Source of the DNA: a virus
IMG/VR virus record: IMGVR_UViG_3300033153_006811
Location: 1 to 34,755 of that record
Reading direction: 5' to 3' (one strand)
Length of the DNA stretch: 34,755 nucleotides
A model generated the notes under the pieces. The model saw only the letters and a list, made by a program, of their open reading frames with translations, was not told the DNA's origin and made no database searches. The position numbers and the translations under genes are program-made. Positions 25,550 through 33,297 of the stretch are shown here, one piece after another. Position 1 is the first letter of the stretch. The number at the start of each line of letters is the position of its first letter.

Positions 25550-25761
25550 ATGGAAGAAGCTACTATTATATTATGGTTTGTAGTAACTTTTTGTAACTTA
25601 TTAAAGTACATTGTACCACTTGGACTATTTACAAGTTCATTATGTTCCTTCTCTGTTAGTATTAATATATCTGGTCTGGTGTCCTTATATACAATTCCCT
25701 TTAGACTAGTCCATAATTTACGGTGTTCAGCATATTTTTTGTTTATCCAAAGTAAGACCAT
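25546..25761 (-). CDS. 71-residue unknown protein between polymerase and ATPase
   Basis: ATG at 25761 with AAAGGAGG upstream. The gene begins 35 nt inside the polymerase 3' end and ends by ATGA overlap with the ATPase gene, filling the gap between two core replication genes. The sequence is basic and mixed (WINKKYAEHRKLWTSLKGIV; RPDILILTEKEHNELV). The strong SD and both overlaps make it a real gene despite shortness. No function recognised. Confidence 0.65.
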   Translation of the reverse strand: MVLLWINKKYAEHRKLWTSLKGIVYKDTRPDILILTEKEHNELVNSPSGTMYFNKLQKVTTNHNIIVASSI

Positions 25762-28252
25762 TATAAACCTCCTTTAATTTATCCGCTAAAGTTTCAATAT
25801 CATTAGGAATATTTTTACTTTTAAATTCCTTCATTAAATCCTTACACATGTTGAATCCTATACATAAGTCTGCAGGAACTTTTATTTTGGTACTTCTCCA
25901 ATACATAGGAGTCTCCAGGCTATTTTTAATCCTAATCAATATTTCAGCATGCTGTTTCCAAGGAAGAGATAAAGGTATTTGAAAAACCACTGAATCATGC
26001 ACTTGGGTTAATAATTCTACAGGTTTAAACCACTGCTGATTATCATAGATAAATTCAATACCTTGTTCATTAATCTTATCAGCAGTTGTTGATTGAGGAA
26101 GTTGTGCATAGCCTTCACGATATGTAGCTTCACATGAAGCTTTAGTAACTTTTGGAGGATTAGGAATGATAGGTCCCATGAAGATTCTTTTGCGCCCAAA
26201 GAGGTTTGTAACAGTTCTATCTTTCTTAAGCATAGACTGAATCAATGCTTGATAACCTTGTCTGATTTGAGGATAAGCTTGGTGAAGTTTATCTAATATA
26301 TATTTAGATTCTTTTTCAGTTATCTCATTTACAAGTGCAAACTTTTTATATCCTGTATCGTAATTAACTGCGTGATTGCACTTTTTACCGAAGTACCTTT
26401 CAGAATGTGTTCCATCACCTAGAGAACATGTTCCATCTTCATCTGTTACTTCATTATAAGACTTTCCAAAGATCATTGAAGCAGTAAGTCGGTGCATGTC
26501 TTTACCGGATTCAAAAGCTTCAATCATAGGAATTATTCCTCCAACGTAGGCAACAATTCTATTCTCGATCTGGCTAAGGTCGAAACTGTACCCGATATAT
26601 CCTTCATCAAAAAGGAAAAATCGTAGGAGATCATGTGGCCAGTTTTGTTGATTACCTCCAGTTCCAAAGATAGTTTCACCTGATGATAGTCTTCCTGTTT
26701 CAGCTCCAACTGGTTTATACGAACTACGATACCTTCCATCTTTATCTACCTTTCCTATGTTCAAATAAGTCGATTTACGTTTATTAGCATGTCTTAAGGC
26801 AAGGATAATTTTTGCTTCACTATGTCCTTTCCTTGCCAATCTTTTCATTGCATCTACATCACAAGTTGTAACCCACTGACCTTTAGAGTTTCGTTTTTTA
26901 TAAGGTTTAAGACCAAGTGAATTATAGAAATATTCTTGAAGTTGATTCGGAGAGTTATAATTAAGTTCAAAGCCTACTTTTTTATTTAAAAGTTCTGCAT
27001 TTTCCTCTATATAAATATCTATCTTTTTCTGCTCCTCCAACATCCCACTTACATCGACTTTAATTCCTCTCTCCATCATATAAAGTAAAGGTGGAATTAA
27101 CTTCCTTTGGCGGTCATAAGTTTCAATATTCCCTTGACGTTTTAGATCTTCAATTTGCATAGGATGTGCAGCAGAGGTTGCAATAGCATCCATTCCATTA
27201 TAAGTCCACCAGTTTTCCCAAGTTCCTCCACCAGCTGCCTTCATCCATTTCTTTCCATCTTCCTTATAATAAGGTATATCAGTATGCATTGAGGTTACGA
27301 AGTCAAGACCTGCACGGAAATCTGGGAAAGAAATTTTCTGAGCAATCTGTGTGCAGTGTATTTCACCTAATGGCCGCATACCATATTTATGAAGAAGAAA
27401 TTGACAATCGAAGATGAAATTAGCACCCCTTTTGGAAATTCTTTCTTCCTGCATAATTGCAGTAATTAACAGCATTATTTCATATTCTTGTTCAACATTA
27501 AAGTAATCACCTTGAGAACAGCGAAAAGGGACACAAAAAGCATTGTTAGGATTAGTTGCAAAAGCAATACAGTCAAGTTCTTCATTAATAACTTCAATAT
27601 CAATATCGAGAGTTGTACCTCTAAGGCCTTGTTCATAAGCATTCTTTAACAATGCTACAGATTCATTATAAGATGGTTTAATCTTTACATTCCTCTCTTC
27701 ACGTCTAAGTTCATGAAATTGAGATTCATGTTTAGCTCTTTTTAAATCAAAGCAGATTAAGGGTTTATTCATGAAGTTGAACTTTGGTGGGATGAAAGTT
27801 GCAGGATGGAAGGTAGGTACTATCTTTAATCCAGGGATAAGGGTTGATTCTAATATAGACCCTCTCCATTTAGTTATTCCCACACGGTTTGTTAGAGCAA
27901 TTAAGGGTATATTGCCATAAGCTACAACAACATTTAGATTTGGAAGTGCTTCTAATTCCCTCTTTAGTTCATTAATATAGGTCCATCCATCTTCAGAGAT
28001 AGTATACTTTCCATAGGAACCTATGTTTATATAATGAGAGATTGGGGCATCTAAATCTTTAATTACATTTGTTAGATAGCATTCTCGTCTAATAAGTCCA
28101 GCTATTTGCATACAGGAATCTTGACCTTTTCCGGCAGGGCCTACAAATGGAGTTGGAGGATTCCATCTTATTTCTTGAACTCCTGGTTGCTCACCACATA
28201 TAGCAAGAGTTGCATCTTTAGGACCTCTAGGTGGGACGTAGGTGTGTTTCAT
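25727..28252 (-). CDS. Uracil-DNA glycosylase/family A DNA polymerase fusion
   Basis: 841 residues. Residues 1-175 are a uracil-DNA-glycosylase-like domain: ICGEQPG (18-24), TPFVGPAGKG (34-43) and TFHPATF (147-153). Residues ~210-370 are a DEDDy 3'-5' exonuclease: Asp218/Glu220 in LDIDIEV, Asp282 in NFIFDCQFL, Tyr351/Asp355 in TYNGMDA. The rest is a family A polymerase: motif A SFDLSQIENRIVAY (Asp558), motif B RYFGKKCNHAVNYDTGY (619-635) and motif C QVHDSVVF (750-757). Motif C has Ser where E. coli PolI has Glu. SPO1 polymerase is a known example with a UDG-like N-terminus. This is the replicative polymerase of the phage. The ATG overlaps the small upstream gene as ATGA. Confidence 0.9.
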   Translation of the reverse strand: MKHTYVPPRGPKDATLAICGEQPGVQEIRWNPPTPFVGPAGKGQDSCMQIAGLIRRECYLTNVIKDLDAPISHYINIGSYGKYTISEDGWTYINELKRELEALPNLNVVVAYGNIPLIALTNRVGITKWRGSILESTLIPGLKIVPTFHPATFIPPKFNFMNKPLICFDLKRAKHESQFHELRREERNVKIKPSYNESVALLKNAYEQGLRGTTLDIDIEVINEELDCIAFATNPNNAFCVPFRCSQGDYFNVEQEYEIMLLITAIMQEERISKRGANFIFDCQFLLHKYGMRPLGEIHCTQIAQKISFPDFRAGLDFVTSMHTDIPYYKEDGKKWMKAAGGGTWENWWTYNGMDAIATSAAHPMQIEDLKRQGNIETYDRQRKLIPPLLYMMERGIKVDVSGMLEEQKKIDIYIEENAELLNKKVGFELNYNSPNQLQEYFYNSLGLKPYKKRNSKGQWVTTCDVDAMKRLARKGHSEAKIILALRHANKRKSTYLNIGKVDKDGRYRSSYKPVGAETGRLSSGETIFGTGGNQQNWPHDLLRFFLFDEGYIGYSFDLSQIENRIVAYVGGIIPMIEAFESGKDMHRLTASMIFGKSYNEVTDEDGTCSLGDGTHSERYFGKKCNHAVNYDTGYKKFALVNEITEKESKYILDKLHQAYPQIRQGYQALIQSMLKKDRTVTNLFGRKRIFMGPIIPNPPKVTKASCEATYREGYAQLPQSTTADKINEQGIEFIYDNQQWFKPVELLTQVHDSVVFQIPLSLPWKQHAEILIRIKNSLETPMYWRSTKIKVPADLCIGFNMCKDLMKEFKSKNIPNDIETLADKLKEVYNGLTLDKQKIC

Positions 28253-28419
28253 TCATCCCACCCTTCTGTAAAAGTATAATTACACCTTTCACATTTCCAC
28301 CCAGTGTAAGAAGAACCTGACCCACTAGGATTATCTCGATCATGAAGATAAAAATGTCTATGTAGGCATATAGATCTATGCCCGAATATCCAGCATATAA
28401 GTTTTCTAAATCCTTTCAT
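28249..28419 (-). CDS. 56-residue zinc-finger-like protein (DUF1660-like)
   Basis: A short - strand frame with AAAGGAG 6 nt before its ATG, ending in ATGA overlap with the polymerase gene. It reads MKGFRKLICWIFGHRSICLH and ends TGWKCERCNYTFTEGWDE. A Cys-x-x-x-x-Gly-His pair near the start plus CxxC near the end suggest a small zinc ribbon. The LICxIFGH start and the CxRC..xFTEG ending resemble phage DUF1660 proteins. Function unknown. The SD overlaps the right arm of palindrome copy 8. Confidence 0.75.
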   Translation of the reverse strand: MKGFRKLICWIFGHRSICLHRHFYLHDRDNPSGSGSSYTGWKCERCNYTFTEGWDE

Positions 28420-28427
28420 CAATTCTC

Positions 28428-28450
28428 CTTTGTTTAATTTTGAAACATAG
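28428..28450 (-). repeat. 23-nt palindrome, copy 8
   Basis: On the - strand: left arm CTATGTTT, right arm TAAACAAAG followed by GAG, the SD of the gene at 28419. Its inner sequence CAAAATTAAACAAAGGA is the same as in copy 1 on the other strand. Confidence 0.75.
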
Positions 28451-28454
28451 TTGT

Positions 28455-29777
28455 TTACATCTTATACGTCTTCACCAAGAATGAATCTCTATACTCCTTG
28501 CTCAATTCAAACCCTGTACCAGCCATACCAAGTTCTTGTGCAGCTATTAATCCATTACCACTTCCCAAGAATGGGATAAGCACCCTCGAGCCTGAGAAAG
28601 CAAAAGTTTCATAAATCTCTTTCATCAGTTCAATAGGGCGTTCAGTTGGATGAGTTTTATATTGAGGTGGGACTGGAGAGAAATTGAAGATGTTACTTCT
28701 TCCTGGTTTAGCTAGTGCCGGACGTCCTTTCCATGCATAAAAGAACATTTCATAGGAATTAGCAAGATGAATTTCAGGTCTTTTAGATTGACCTGAAGAT
28801 TTAGTCCAAATGCCACACATTCGGTGAGCATTAAATCCTGCTTTAATAATTGCTTGATATATAGTTTCAAAGTGAGGCTCTGGAGCAAACCAGAATATAA
28901 GCCAGGAGTGTTCAGCCATCTTTGTGTAGACAGTTGATAACAATCTCTGTAAGAATCCTGGATAGTCTTTTTTAGAGACTTCATTATATGATTTTCCATA
29001 AGCATAATCTTTCTTTGCTGAACTCCCTTTATCAGAACCATCTATGTTAATGGCATAAGGTGGGTCTATCTCCACAAGATGGAAGTATTCATCTGGGAGT
29101 TCTTTAGAACCTTCAAAGAAATCCTTTAAAACAAAGTTATTCATCAACTGCTGCTTATCAGGTGCAATGCTTTCTTGTTCAATCTTCTTTGCAAGAACAT
29201 CCTTAATTATAGTCTCATTCATTTTATCGAGAATCTTACTTGCATCTTTTTGTGTCTTGCATTTGTCAAAGATTCCAGGGAAAGCATCTCTTGCATCAGC
29301 TCTTCTAATTGCAGATGATACATAACCTTTAGATTTACCTATCATTTCTGCTGTCTCTTTCATTCCCCATCCTGGACTATCAGATAATGTTGAAATCTTC
29401 TCACCATGAACCTCTTGTTTGAGCTTATGTATTTTACGAGTAAGTTCATCATTCTCATGAAATTCGAGATCTTTTCGATGAAGATTTTCAGCTAGCTCAA
29501 TACTCTTTATTTCAAGTTCTGTGATATCAGGTGGATATATTCTAACTGGTATTTCAGTGATATTGTTCCTAATTAATACAGTAAGCCTACGTTCTCCAGC
29601 AAGTAGTAAATAAGGTTTTTCCCCGTTGTTTTCTTTTACTGCTAAGGGAGAAATCAGACCTGATTCTTTCAAACTTATCTCAAGTCCATCTAGATCACCG
29701 AATTCTTTACGTGCTCTTTCGCTAATTTCTATTTCTGAAATAGGTATCATAGATACCTTGCCAATGTTGATAGTCAT
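28455..29777 (-). CDS. ParB-like/DNA methyltransferase fusion
   Basis: 440 residues. The N-terminal ParB-type domain has SGLISPLAVKEN (39-50) and GERR (61-64), followed by a helical DNA-binding region including EMIGKSKGYVSSAIRRAD (144-161). The C-terminal half is an N6/N4-methyltransferase: DPPY (238-241) precedes FLGSGNG (about 403-409), the order of the beta class. It probably methylates adenine or cytosine N4 in phage DNA, with site choice perhaps aided by the ParB domain. No cognate restriction enzyme is nearby, so it is more likely protective (antirestriction) or regulatory. ATG has a GAGG SD 6 nt upstream. ParB-methyltransferase fusions are known in phages. Confidence 0.85.
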   Translation of the reverse strand: MTINIGKVSMIPISEIEISERARKEFGDLDGLEISLKESGLISPLAVKENNGEKPYLLLAGERRLTVLIRNNITEIPVRIYPPDITELEIKSIELAENLHRKDLEFHENDELTRKIHKLKQEVHGEKISTLSDSPGWGMKETAEMIGKSKGYVSSAIRRADARDAFPGIFDKCKTQKDASKILDKMNETIIKDVLAKKIEQESIAPDKQQLMNNFVLKDFFEGSKELPDEYFHLVEIDPPYAINIDGSDKGSSAKKDYAYGKSYNEVSKKDYPGFLQRLLSTVYTKMAEHSWLIFWFAPEPHFETIYQAIIKAGFNAHRMCGIWTKSSGQSKRPEIHLANSYEMFFYAWKGRPALAKPGRSNIFNFSPVPPQYKTHPTERPIELMKEIYETFAFSGSRVLIPFLGSGNGLIAAQELGMAGTGFELSKEYRDSFLVKTYKM

Positions 29778-29780
29778 TAT

Positions 29781-30278
29781 TTACCTCATAATTTGCCGTT
29801 TAAATACTGTTATATTTCCATACAATACATTATAGATGACACTTCTAGACACACTGAAGAGTTCAGCTAACTGTGTTTGACTAAGGTTCTTATATTTACG
29901 TAAGACCTTTACCATTTCAGCTTCATTTGAAGTAAGTCTTGAATGAAAACATCCCACTGTAGGATTCTTAGACCTCTTGATATAATCCTTCATATTATCT
30001 GAATTAGTCCCTAAGTACAAATGTGCTGGATTGATACATCTTTTATTATCACATCTATGAAGCACTAATTTTCCTTCTGGAATTATTCCATAGTATATCT
30101 CCCATGAAATTCTATGTGCTCGACATCTTTTACCTAAACACCAGAAATCCCCATATCCATGATCTGAAATTGTTCCATCCCAGTTCCAACACTCACCAGC
30201 TTGCATACTATCTACTTTGTCAAAGAACCGATGTTTAACTGACTGACTATGTATGCCATTCATAGTTATAAATTCCAT
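29781..30278 (-). CDS. HNH homing endonuclease (free-standing)
   Basis: 165 residues with AAGGA before ATG. HNH_3-type core: AHRISWEIYYGIIPEG (54-69) and LHRCDNKRCINPAHLYLG (73-90), with His55, His74, Asn77, Asn83 and His86, plus two Cys (76 and 81). The C-terminal part (SQTQLAELFSVSRSVIYNVL) is a helix-turn-helix like those of intron-borne HNH enzymes. It lies between two genes with no intron sequence seen around it, so it is probably a free-standing mobile endonuclease. The next gene starts 3 nt after its stop. Confidence 0.85.
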   Translation of the reverse strand: MEFITMNGIHSQSVKHRFFDKVDSMQAGECWNWDGTISDHGYGDFWCLGKRCRAHRISWEIYYGIIPEGKLVLHRCDNKRCINPAHLYLGTNSDNMKDYIKRSKNPTVGCFHSRLTSNEAEMVKVLRKYKNLSQTQLAELFSVSRSVIYNVLYGNITVFKRQIMR

Positions 30279-30280
30279 AA

Positions 30281-30496
30281 TTATCCTTCTAATAATTTAA
30301 GTAATTTCTGTGCCTGTAATTTAGATAATTCCTTAGTTTTAACTTTTGCTTCTTTTTTCTTATATTTCTTTGTGTATTTTTTAGAGGATACCTTCTGTAT
30401 CCTTCTTGAAAGACGAATAGTTCGAAGAAGTTCTATGGCTTCATCTGTGGACATTTCTGAGATTGACTCCTGAGGGAGGTCTTCTATAGTTGACAT
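30281..30496 (-). CDS. Small basic protein, unknown
   Basis: 71 residues with a GGAGAA SD. An acidic N-terminus (MSTIEDLPQESISEMSTDEA) precedes a strongly basic helix (KKYTKKYKKKEAKVKTKELS). The charge pattern suggests nucleic-acid binding, but no family is recognised. It starts inside the upstream 34-residue membrane protein gene. Confidence 0.6.
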   Translation of the reverse strand: MSTIEDLPQESISEMSTDEAIELLRTIRLSRRIQKVSSKKYTKKYKKKEAKVKTKELSKLQAQKLLKLLEG

Positions 30497-30588
30497 TGAT
30501 CAGTTCTCCATTTATATATTATTTGATGTATTATGAGGCCTATAAGGAATATTAAAGATAACCACCATAAAATCTTTAGAGCTAACAT
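30484..30588 (-). CDS. 34-residue single-span membrane protein
   Basis: A - strand frame MLALKILWWLSLIFLIGL-IIHQIIYKWRTDQCQL with GAGGAGAA just before ATG. It is almost entirely one membrane helix followed by a basic tail. It overlaps the next gene by 13 nt. Short but consistent with a real, translated peptide. Possible roles include superinfection exclusion or membrane remodelling; none is shown. Confidence 0.6.
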   Translation of the reverse strand: MLALKILWWLSLIFLIGLIIHQIIYKWRTDQCQL

Positions 30589-30591
30589 CGG

Positions 30592-30813
30592 TTATTCTCC
30601 TCTATATGTTATCTGCGAAAGCACTTCTTTTTCATTATCTGTAAGGTCTTTTGAAACACTAGCTAATTGAACACCCACTTGATAAGATGTCCCCCAAGAT
30701 TTACATTCCTTTACAAAATGTTTAAAGAATGCTATTTGAGAAGTTTCATCCTCATTTGCTAATAGTGCTCCAACATACTTCCAGTCTATTTCCTTCATAA
30801 TTCCAAATTTCAT
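30592..30813 (-). CDS. 73-residue unknown protein
   Basis: ATG overlaps the upstream stop (ATGA); AGGAG lies about 11 nt before it. A second ATG at 30798 is possible. The sequence (FKHFVKECKSWGTSYQVGVQ; LTDNEKEVLSQITYRGE) suggests a small helical protein that may bind another protein. Unknown function. Confidence 0.6.
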   Translation of the reverse strand: MKFGIMKEIDWKYVGALLANEDETSQIAFFKHFVKECKSWGTSYQVGVQLASVSKDLTDNEKEVLSQITYRGE

Positions 30814-31052
30814 CTTTTAACTCTCCTTTCTGCATTCTTCAAAATAGGCATGATTTCTTTAGACTTTACCTTTTTAGACATAATAACTCCTGCGATTATT
30901 TGACCATGCTCTTCGAGGAGGTCAAGAAGATCATCTAAGATAGGCTGGAATAGAGCTTTTCTCATACCATGAGTTGAAATTAGTCTATCACAACGAGACT
31001 GTTGTGAATCAGTTATGTCAAATGAAAATCTTGGTCTGTATTCTGATGGCAT
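30810..31052 (-). CDS. Small DNA-binding-like protein (ribbon-helix-helix style)
   Basis: 80 residues from ATG at 31052, which has GGAGG 8 nt upstream. The frame also runs up to a TTG at 31067 that has no SD. FSFDITDSQQSRCDRLISTH followed by a helix (FQPILDDLLDLLEEHGQ) resembles a beta strand plus two helices of ribbon-helix-helix proteins. The C-terminus is basic (MPILKNAERRVKR). It could regulate the operon or palindromes, but no direct evidence exists. Confidence 0.55.
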   Translation of the reverse strand: MPSEYRPRFSFDITDSQQSRCDRLISTHGMRKALFQPILDDLLDLLEEHGQIIAGVIMSKKVKSKEIMPILKNAERRVKR

Positions 31053-31057
31053 CTTAA

Positions 31058-32248
31058 TTACCTCCAATTAACAGTTGGCATTATCACATCCTTAATTATT
31101 CTATCTTTATAAGGAAGAATATCTCTTATAAGATTCCTTATGAATTCATAAGTATTTCTTGAAGATTTGTAACCTAGATCAAATAGTTTCTGATGTGCTG
31201 GATTGTAGTAATGTTCTTCCTTTTCCTTACGAGGATTTTTAATGTGGGAAATACCTACATTTAAATCAAGTTCTTTTGCTGCCCTTGCTACATTGTATGC
31301 AAGTTCATTGATTGTATAGGTGTTTTCAAATTGATTAAGAGTTCTATATTCACCAATTTCAGGTGGATTCTCGAGAGCAATAGTCATACATTGAATGCTA
31401 TCTTTTAAAGGAAGATAACCTCTTATTTGATTACCTTCTCCATATACTGTCAGAGGATGTTCGATGATAGCTTGAGTACAGAAACGGTTGATGACAGTAC
31501 CAAAACATTCATCGTAGTCAAAGCGAGTTAGTTCAGTCTCTTTTTCATCACCTGTAACTTTAACTCCGAATACAGGACCTTGCATAATGTCAGTTGAACA
31601 AAGGTTCCAGTTTTTACAAGCGAAGATGATGTTGTTAGTATCATGGACTTTAGAAAGGTGATAGAAGGAACCTGGAGATTTAGGGAAAGGTAGTCCCTTC
31701 ATTGGACACTCATATTGAAATCCATCTGCAGCAGGTTCTTTATAACTATCCAAACAATATCTGGGAATCCTTCCCTCAGGTATATCACAATTAGGTGTGC
31801 CATACTCCCCCATAGTTCCTAGTTTTAACAAATGTGCTTTGGGACAGACTTCTTTCATTGCCCAGAGGAGATTTAAAGTGCCTATTACATTCTCCCACTG
31901 GGTTATTACTGAGTGTCGAGCATCTATCATACTCCAAGGTGCAGAAGGCTGTTCAGCAAGATGAACAATTGCATCTGGTTTAATCTCGGATAGGAATGTA
32001 GTTATATAATTAGGATATTCATGTAGACCGAATTCAGCCCTTTCTTTGATATAGTTTGGAAAATTCCTAAGAATCATCCTTCTATCTATAGGGCCTTGGA
32101 TAGGTGTAAGTGAATTACTTCCACAATCCTTCACCCTTTCTCTTCTTATATAAGAATCGAGACAAGCTACTTCATGACCCTTTTTTAATAAGTGGAGTGT
32201 CAAAGGCCAACCAAGATAGCCGTCTGCACCCAGTATTAATATTCTCAT
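31058..32248 (-). CDS. sqd1: UDP-sulfoquinovose synthase (SQD1-like) homologue
   Basis: 396 residues, an extended short-chain dehydrogenase with GADGYLGW (7-14) for NAD binding. The close resemblance to SQD1 runs along the length: HLAEQPSAPWSMIDA (96-110), LGTMGEYGTPN (143-153, Thr145), SFYHLSKVHD (194-203, Tyr196/Lys200), RFDYDECFGTVINRFC, HPLTVYGEG, then NPRKEKEEHYYNPAH and MPTVNW near the end. SQD1 makes UDP-sulfoquinovose from UDP-glucose and sulfite, for sulfolipid or S-layer glycans. An auxiliary metabolic gene, it may serve surface glycan modification together with the glycosyltransferase at the other end of the window. It could instead be a related epimerase/dehydratase. SD AAGGAG precedes the ATG. 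Confidence 0.85.
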   Translation of the reverse strand: MRILILGADGYLGWPLTLHLLKKGHEVACLDSYIRRERVKDCGSNSLTPIQGPIDRRMILRNFPNYIKERAEFGLHEYPNYITTFLSEIKPDAIVHLAEQPSAPWSMIDARHSVITQWENVIGTLNLLWAMKEVCPKAHLLKLGTMGEYGTPNCDIPEGRIPRYCLDSYKEPAADGFQYECPMKGLPFPKSPGSFYHLSKVHDTNNIIFACKNWNLCSTDIMQGPVFGVKVTGDEKETELTRFDYDECFGTVINRFCTQAIIEHPLTVYGEGNQIRGYLPLKDSIQCMTIALENPPEIGEYRTLNQFENTYTINELAYNVARAAKELDLNVGISHIKNPRKEKEEHYYNPAHQKLFDLGYKSSRNTYEFIRNLIRDILPYKDRIIKDVIMPTVNWR

Positions 32249-32251
32249 ATT

Positions 32252-32422
32252 TCAAATCTCCTTAATAGATACATTTAATTTATTGTTAATACTTTCAGCA
32301 GTAGGTATATAATTACTCCATCCTATAGGAGCATTATCATTGAACCACTCTGACATAATCCAAGCCATAAGATATATAGGATTTTGTTCTATTTCTTCTA
32401 TTATATAAGTTGGATCTTTCAT
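32252..32422 (-). CDS. 56-residue unknown protein
   Basis: ATG overlaps the deaminase stop (ATGA); SD AAGGAGG is 8 nt upstream. The sequence (MKDPTYIIEEIEQNPIYLMA; WIMSEWFNDNAPIGWSNYIP) is acidic and Trp-rich with no membrane segment. Its SD region nearly equals the one before the SQD1-like gene, as if duplicated. Function unknown. Confidence 0.65.
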   Translation of the reverse strand: MKDPTYIIEEIEQNPIYLMAWIMSEWFNDNAPIGWSNYIPTAESINNKLNVSIKEI

Positions 32423-32946
32423 ATTTCAAACCTCCTTAACTTAATATCGCAGTGTTCATAAATAAATTCAGAATACTTATCATAATAAGTTATATCCTCA
32501 ACAATTATCTCTCTTATCCCTGCATTGATTAGTAAAGTGATACAATTCTTACATGGTAAGACACAGTTCATATAGAGTCTAGTATCCTTTGTAGATATTC
32601 CAAGACGTGCTGCAGATGCTATACAGTTTCGTTCGGCATGTTCCGCATGACAAAGATGAAGACCCTCTCCTGATTTATAATCTAAGAGATGACGGGGGCA
32701 AGTTGTTGCAATGAGAAGTACTGATTCAGGAAGTATATCCTTCATTGCCCATCGAAGGGTTTCATCCTTTTCAAACCTATCCTTACCACAATGGGGGATT
32801 CCTCTTGCAGGACCGTTGAATCCAGTTGCAACAACTATTTTATCTTTCACTAAGATTGCTCCTATCTTACGTGATAAACATGGAGATTTAGATGCAACTG
32901 ATTCACAGATTTTATGAAAGTAAGTGTCCCACTTTTGATTGTTCAT
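32419..32946 (-). CDS. dCMP deaminase-like protein
   Basis: 175 residues from ATG at 32946 (GGGAG 10 nt upstream); an earlier ATG at 32979 in frame lacks an SD. The zinc site is HAEHAERNC with PCKNC further on, and the N-terminal part has RKIGAILVKDKIVVATGFNG. Additional Cys/His (GIPHCGKD; LHLCHAE) fit the phage dCMP deaminases that bind a second zinc. It would supply dUMP for thymidylate, a usual task in phage nucleotide pools. No thymidylate synthase gene is in view. Confidence 0.88.
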   Translation of the reverse strand: MNNQKWDTYFHKICESVASKSPCLSRKIGAILVKDKIVVATGFNGPARGIPHCGKDRFEKDETLRWAMKDILPESVLLIATTCPRHLLDYKSGEGLHLCHAEHAERNCIASAARLGISTKDTRLYMNCVLPCKNCITLLINAGIREIIVEDITYYDKYSEFIYEHCDIKLRRFEI

Positions 32947-32947
32947 T

Positions 32948-33259
32948 TTATTCAACTCCCATCTCCCTAATAAGGGCATCTAAAAGGTAGGTGTAATTAC
33001 GAAGGTCTGTTATTTTTTCATTCCACTTTCTTAAATTATACTGTCTTGGATCTTTAACCATATCAAGAATGGAAGTAATATGTTTAACAGCCATTCCCAT
33101 AAGAGCTTCTGCCGGTGAGATATCTTGCATAACACCAGCTTTGTGAAACTGGATTAAACGATCTTGATTATCGGAGTATTCTATAGCTTTTTTGATTAAG
33201 AGTTTCTTACTTCGATTGTGAGAGTTTTCTACTTCAATTAAAAATTCCTCGTTAGTCAT
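32948..33259 (-). CDS. DUF1599/Nmad1-like phage protein
   Basis: 103 residues from ATG at 33259 with AAAGGAG, the end of palindrome copy 9, 7-8 nt upstream. The frame extends to 33298, but those extra codons cover the palindrome and lack an SD. EYSDNQDRLIQFHKAGV and KHITSILDMVKDPRQY, then EKITDLRNYTYLLDAL, resemble the DUF1599 family found in phages near nucleotide genes. MazG-like helices are another possibility. It is next to the dCMP deaminase, which fits a nucleotide role. Confidence 0.55.
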   Translation of the reverse strand: MTNEEFLIEVENSHNRSKKLLIKKAIEYSDNQDRLIQFHKAGVMQDISPAEALMGMAVKHITSILDMVKDPRQYNLRKWNEKITDLRNYTYLLDALIREMGVE

Positions 33260-33269
33260 TGCTTTTCTC

Positions 33270-33292
33270 CTTTGTTTTATTATAATACGAAG
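33270..33292 (-). repeat. 23-nt palindrome, copy 9
   Basis: On the - strand: left arm CTTCGTAT, right arm AAAACAAAG followed by GAG, the SD of the gene at 33259. The element lies between that gene and the small membrane protein gene upstream. Confidence 0.75.
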
Positions 33293-33297
33293 TGTCA

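Noticed and set aside
25550-25777. A 75-codon + strand frame opposite the 71-residue gene
   Set aside because: It has no SD, lies antisense to a gene with AAAGGAGG and ATGA coupling, and does not fit the leftward operon.
28712-29041. A 109-codon - strand frame inside the methyltransferase gene
   Set aside because: It is another reading frame of the well-supported ParB/methyltransferase gene, without an SD or recognised motif.
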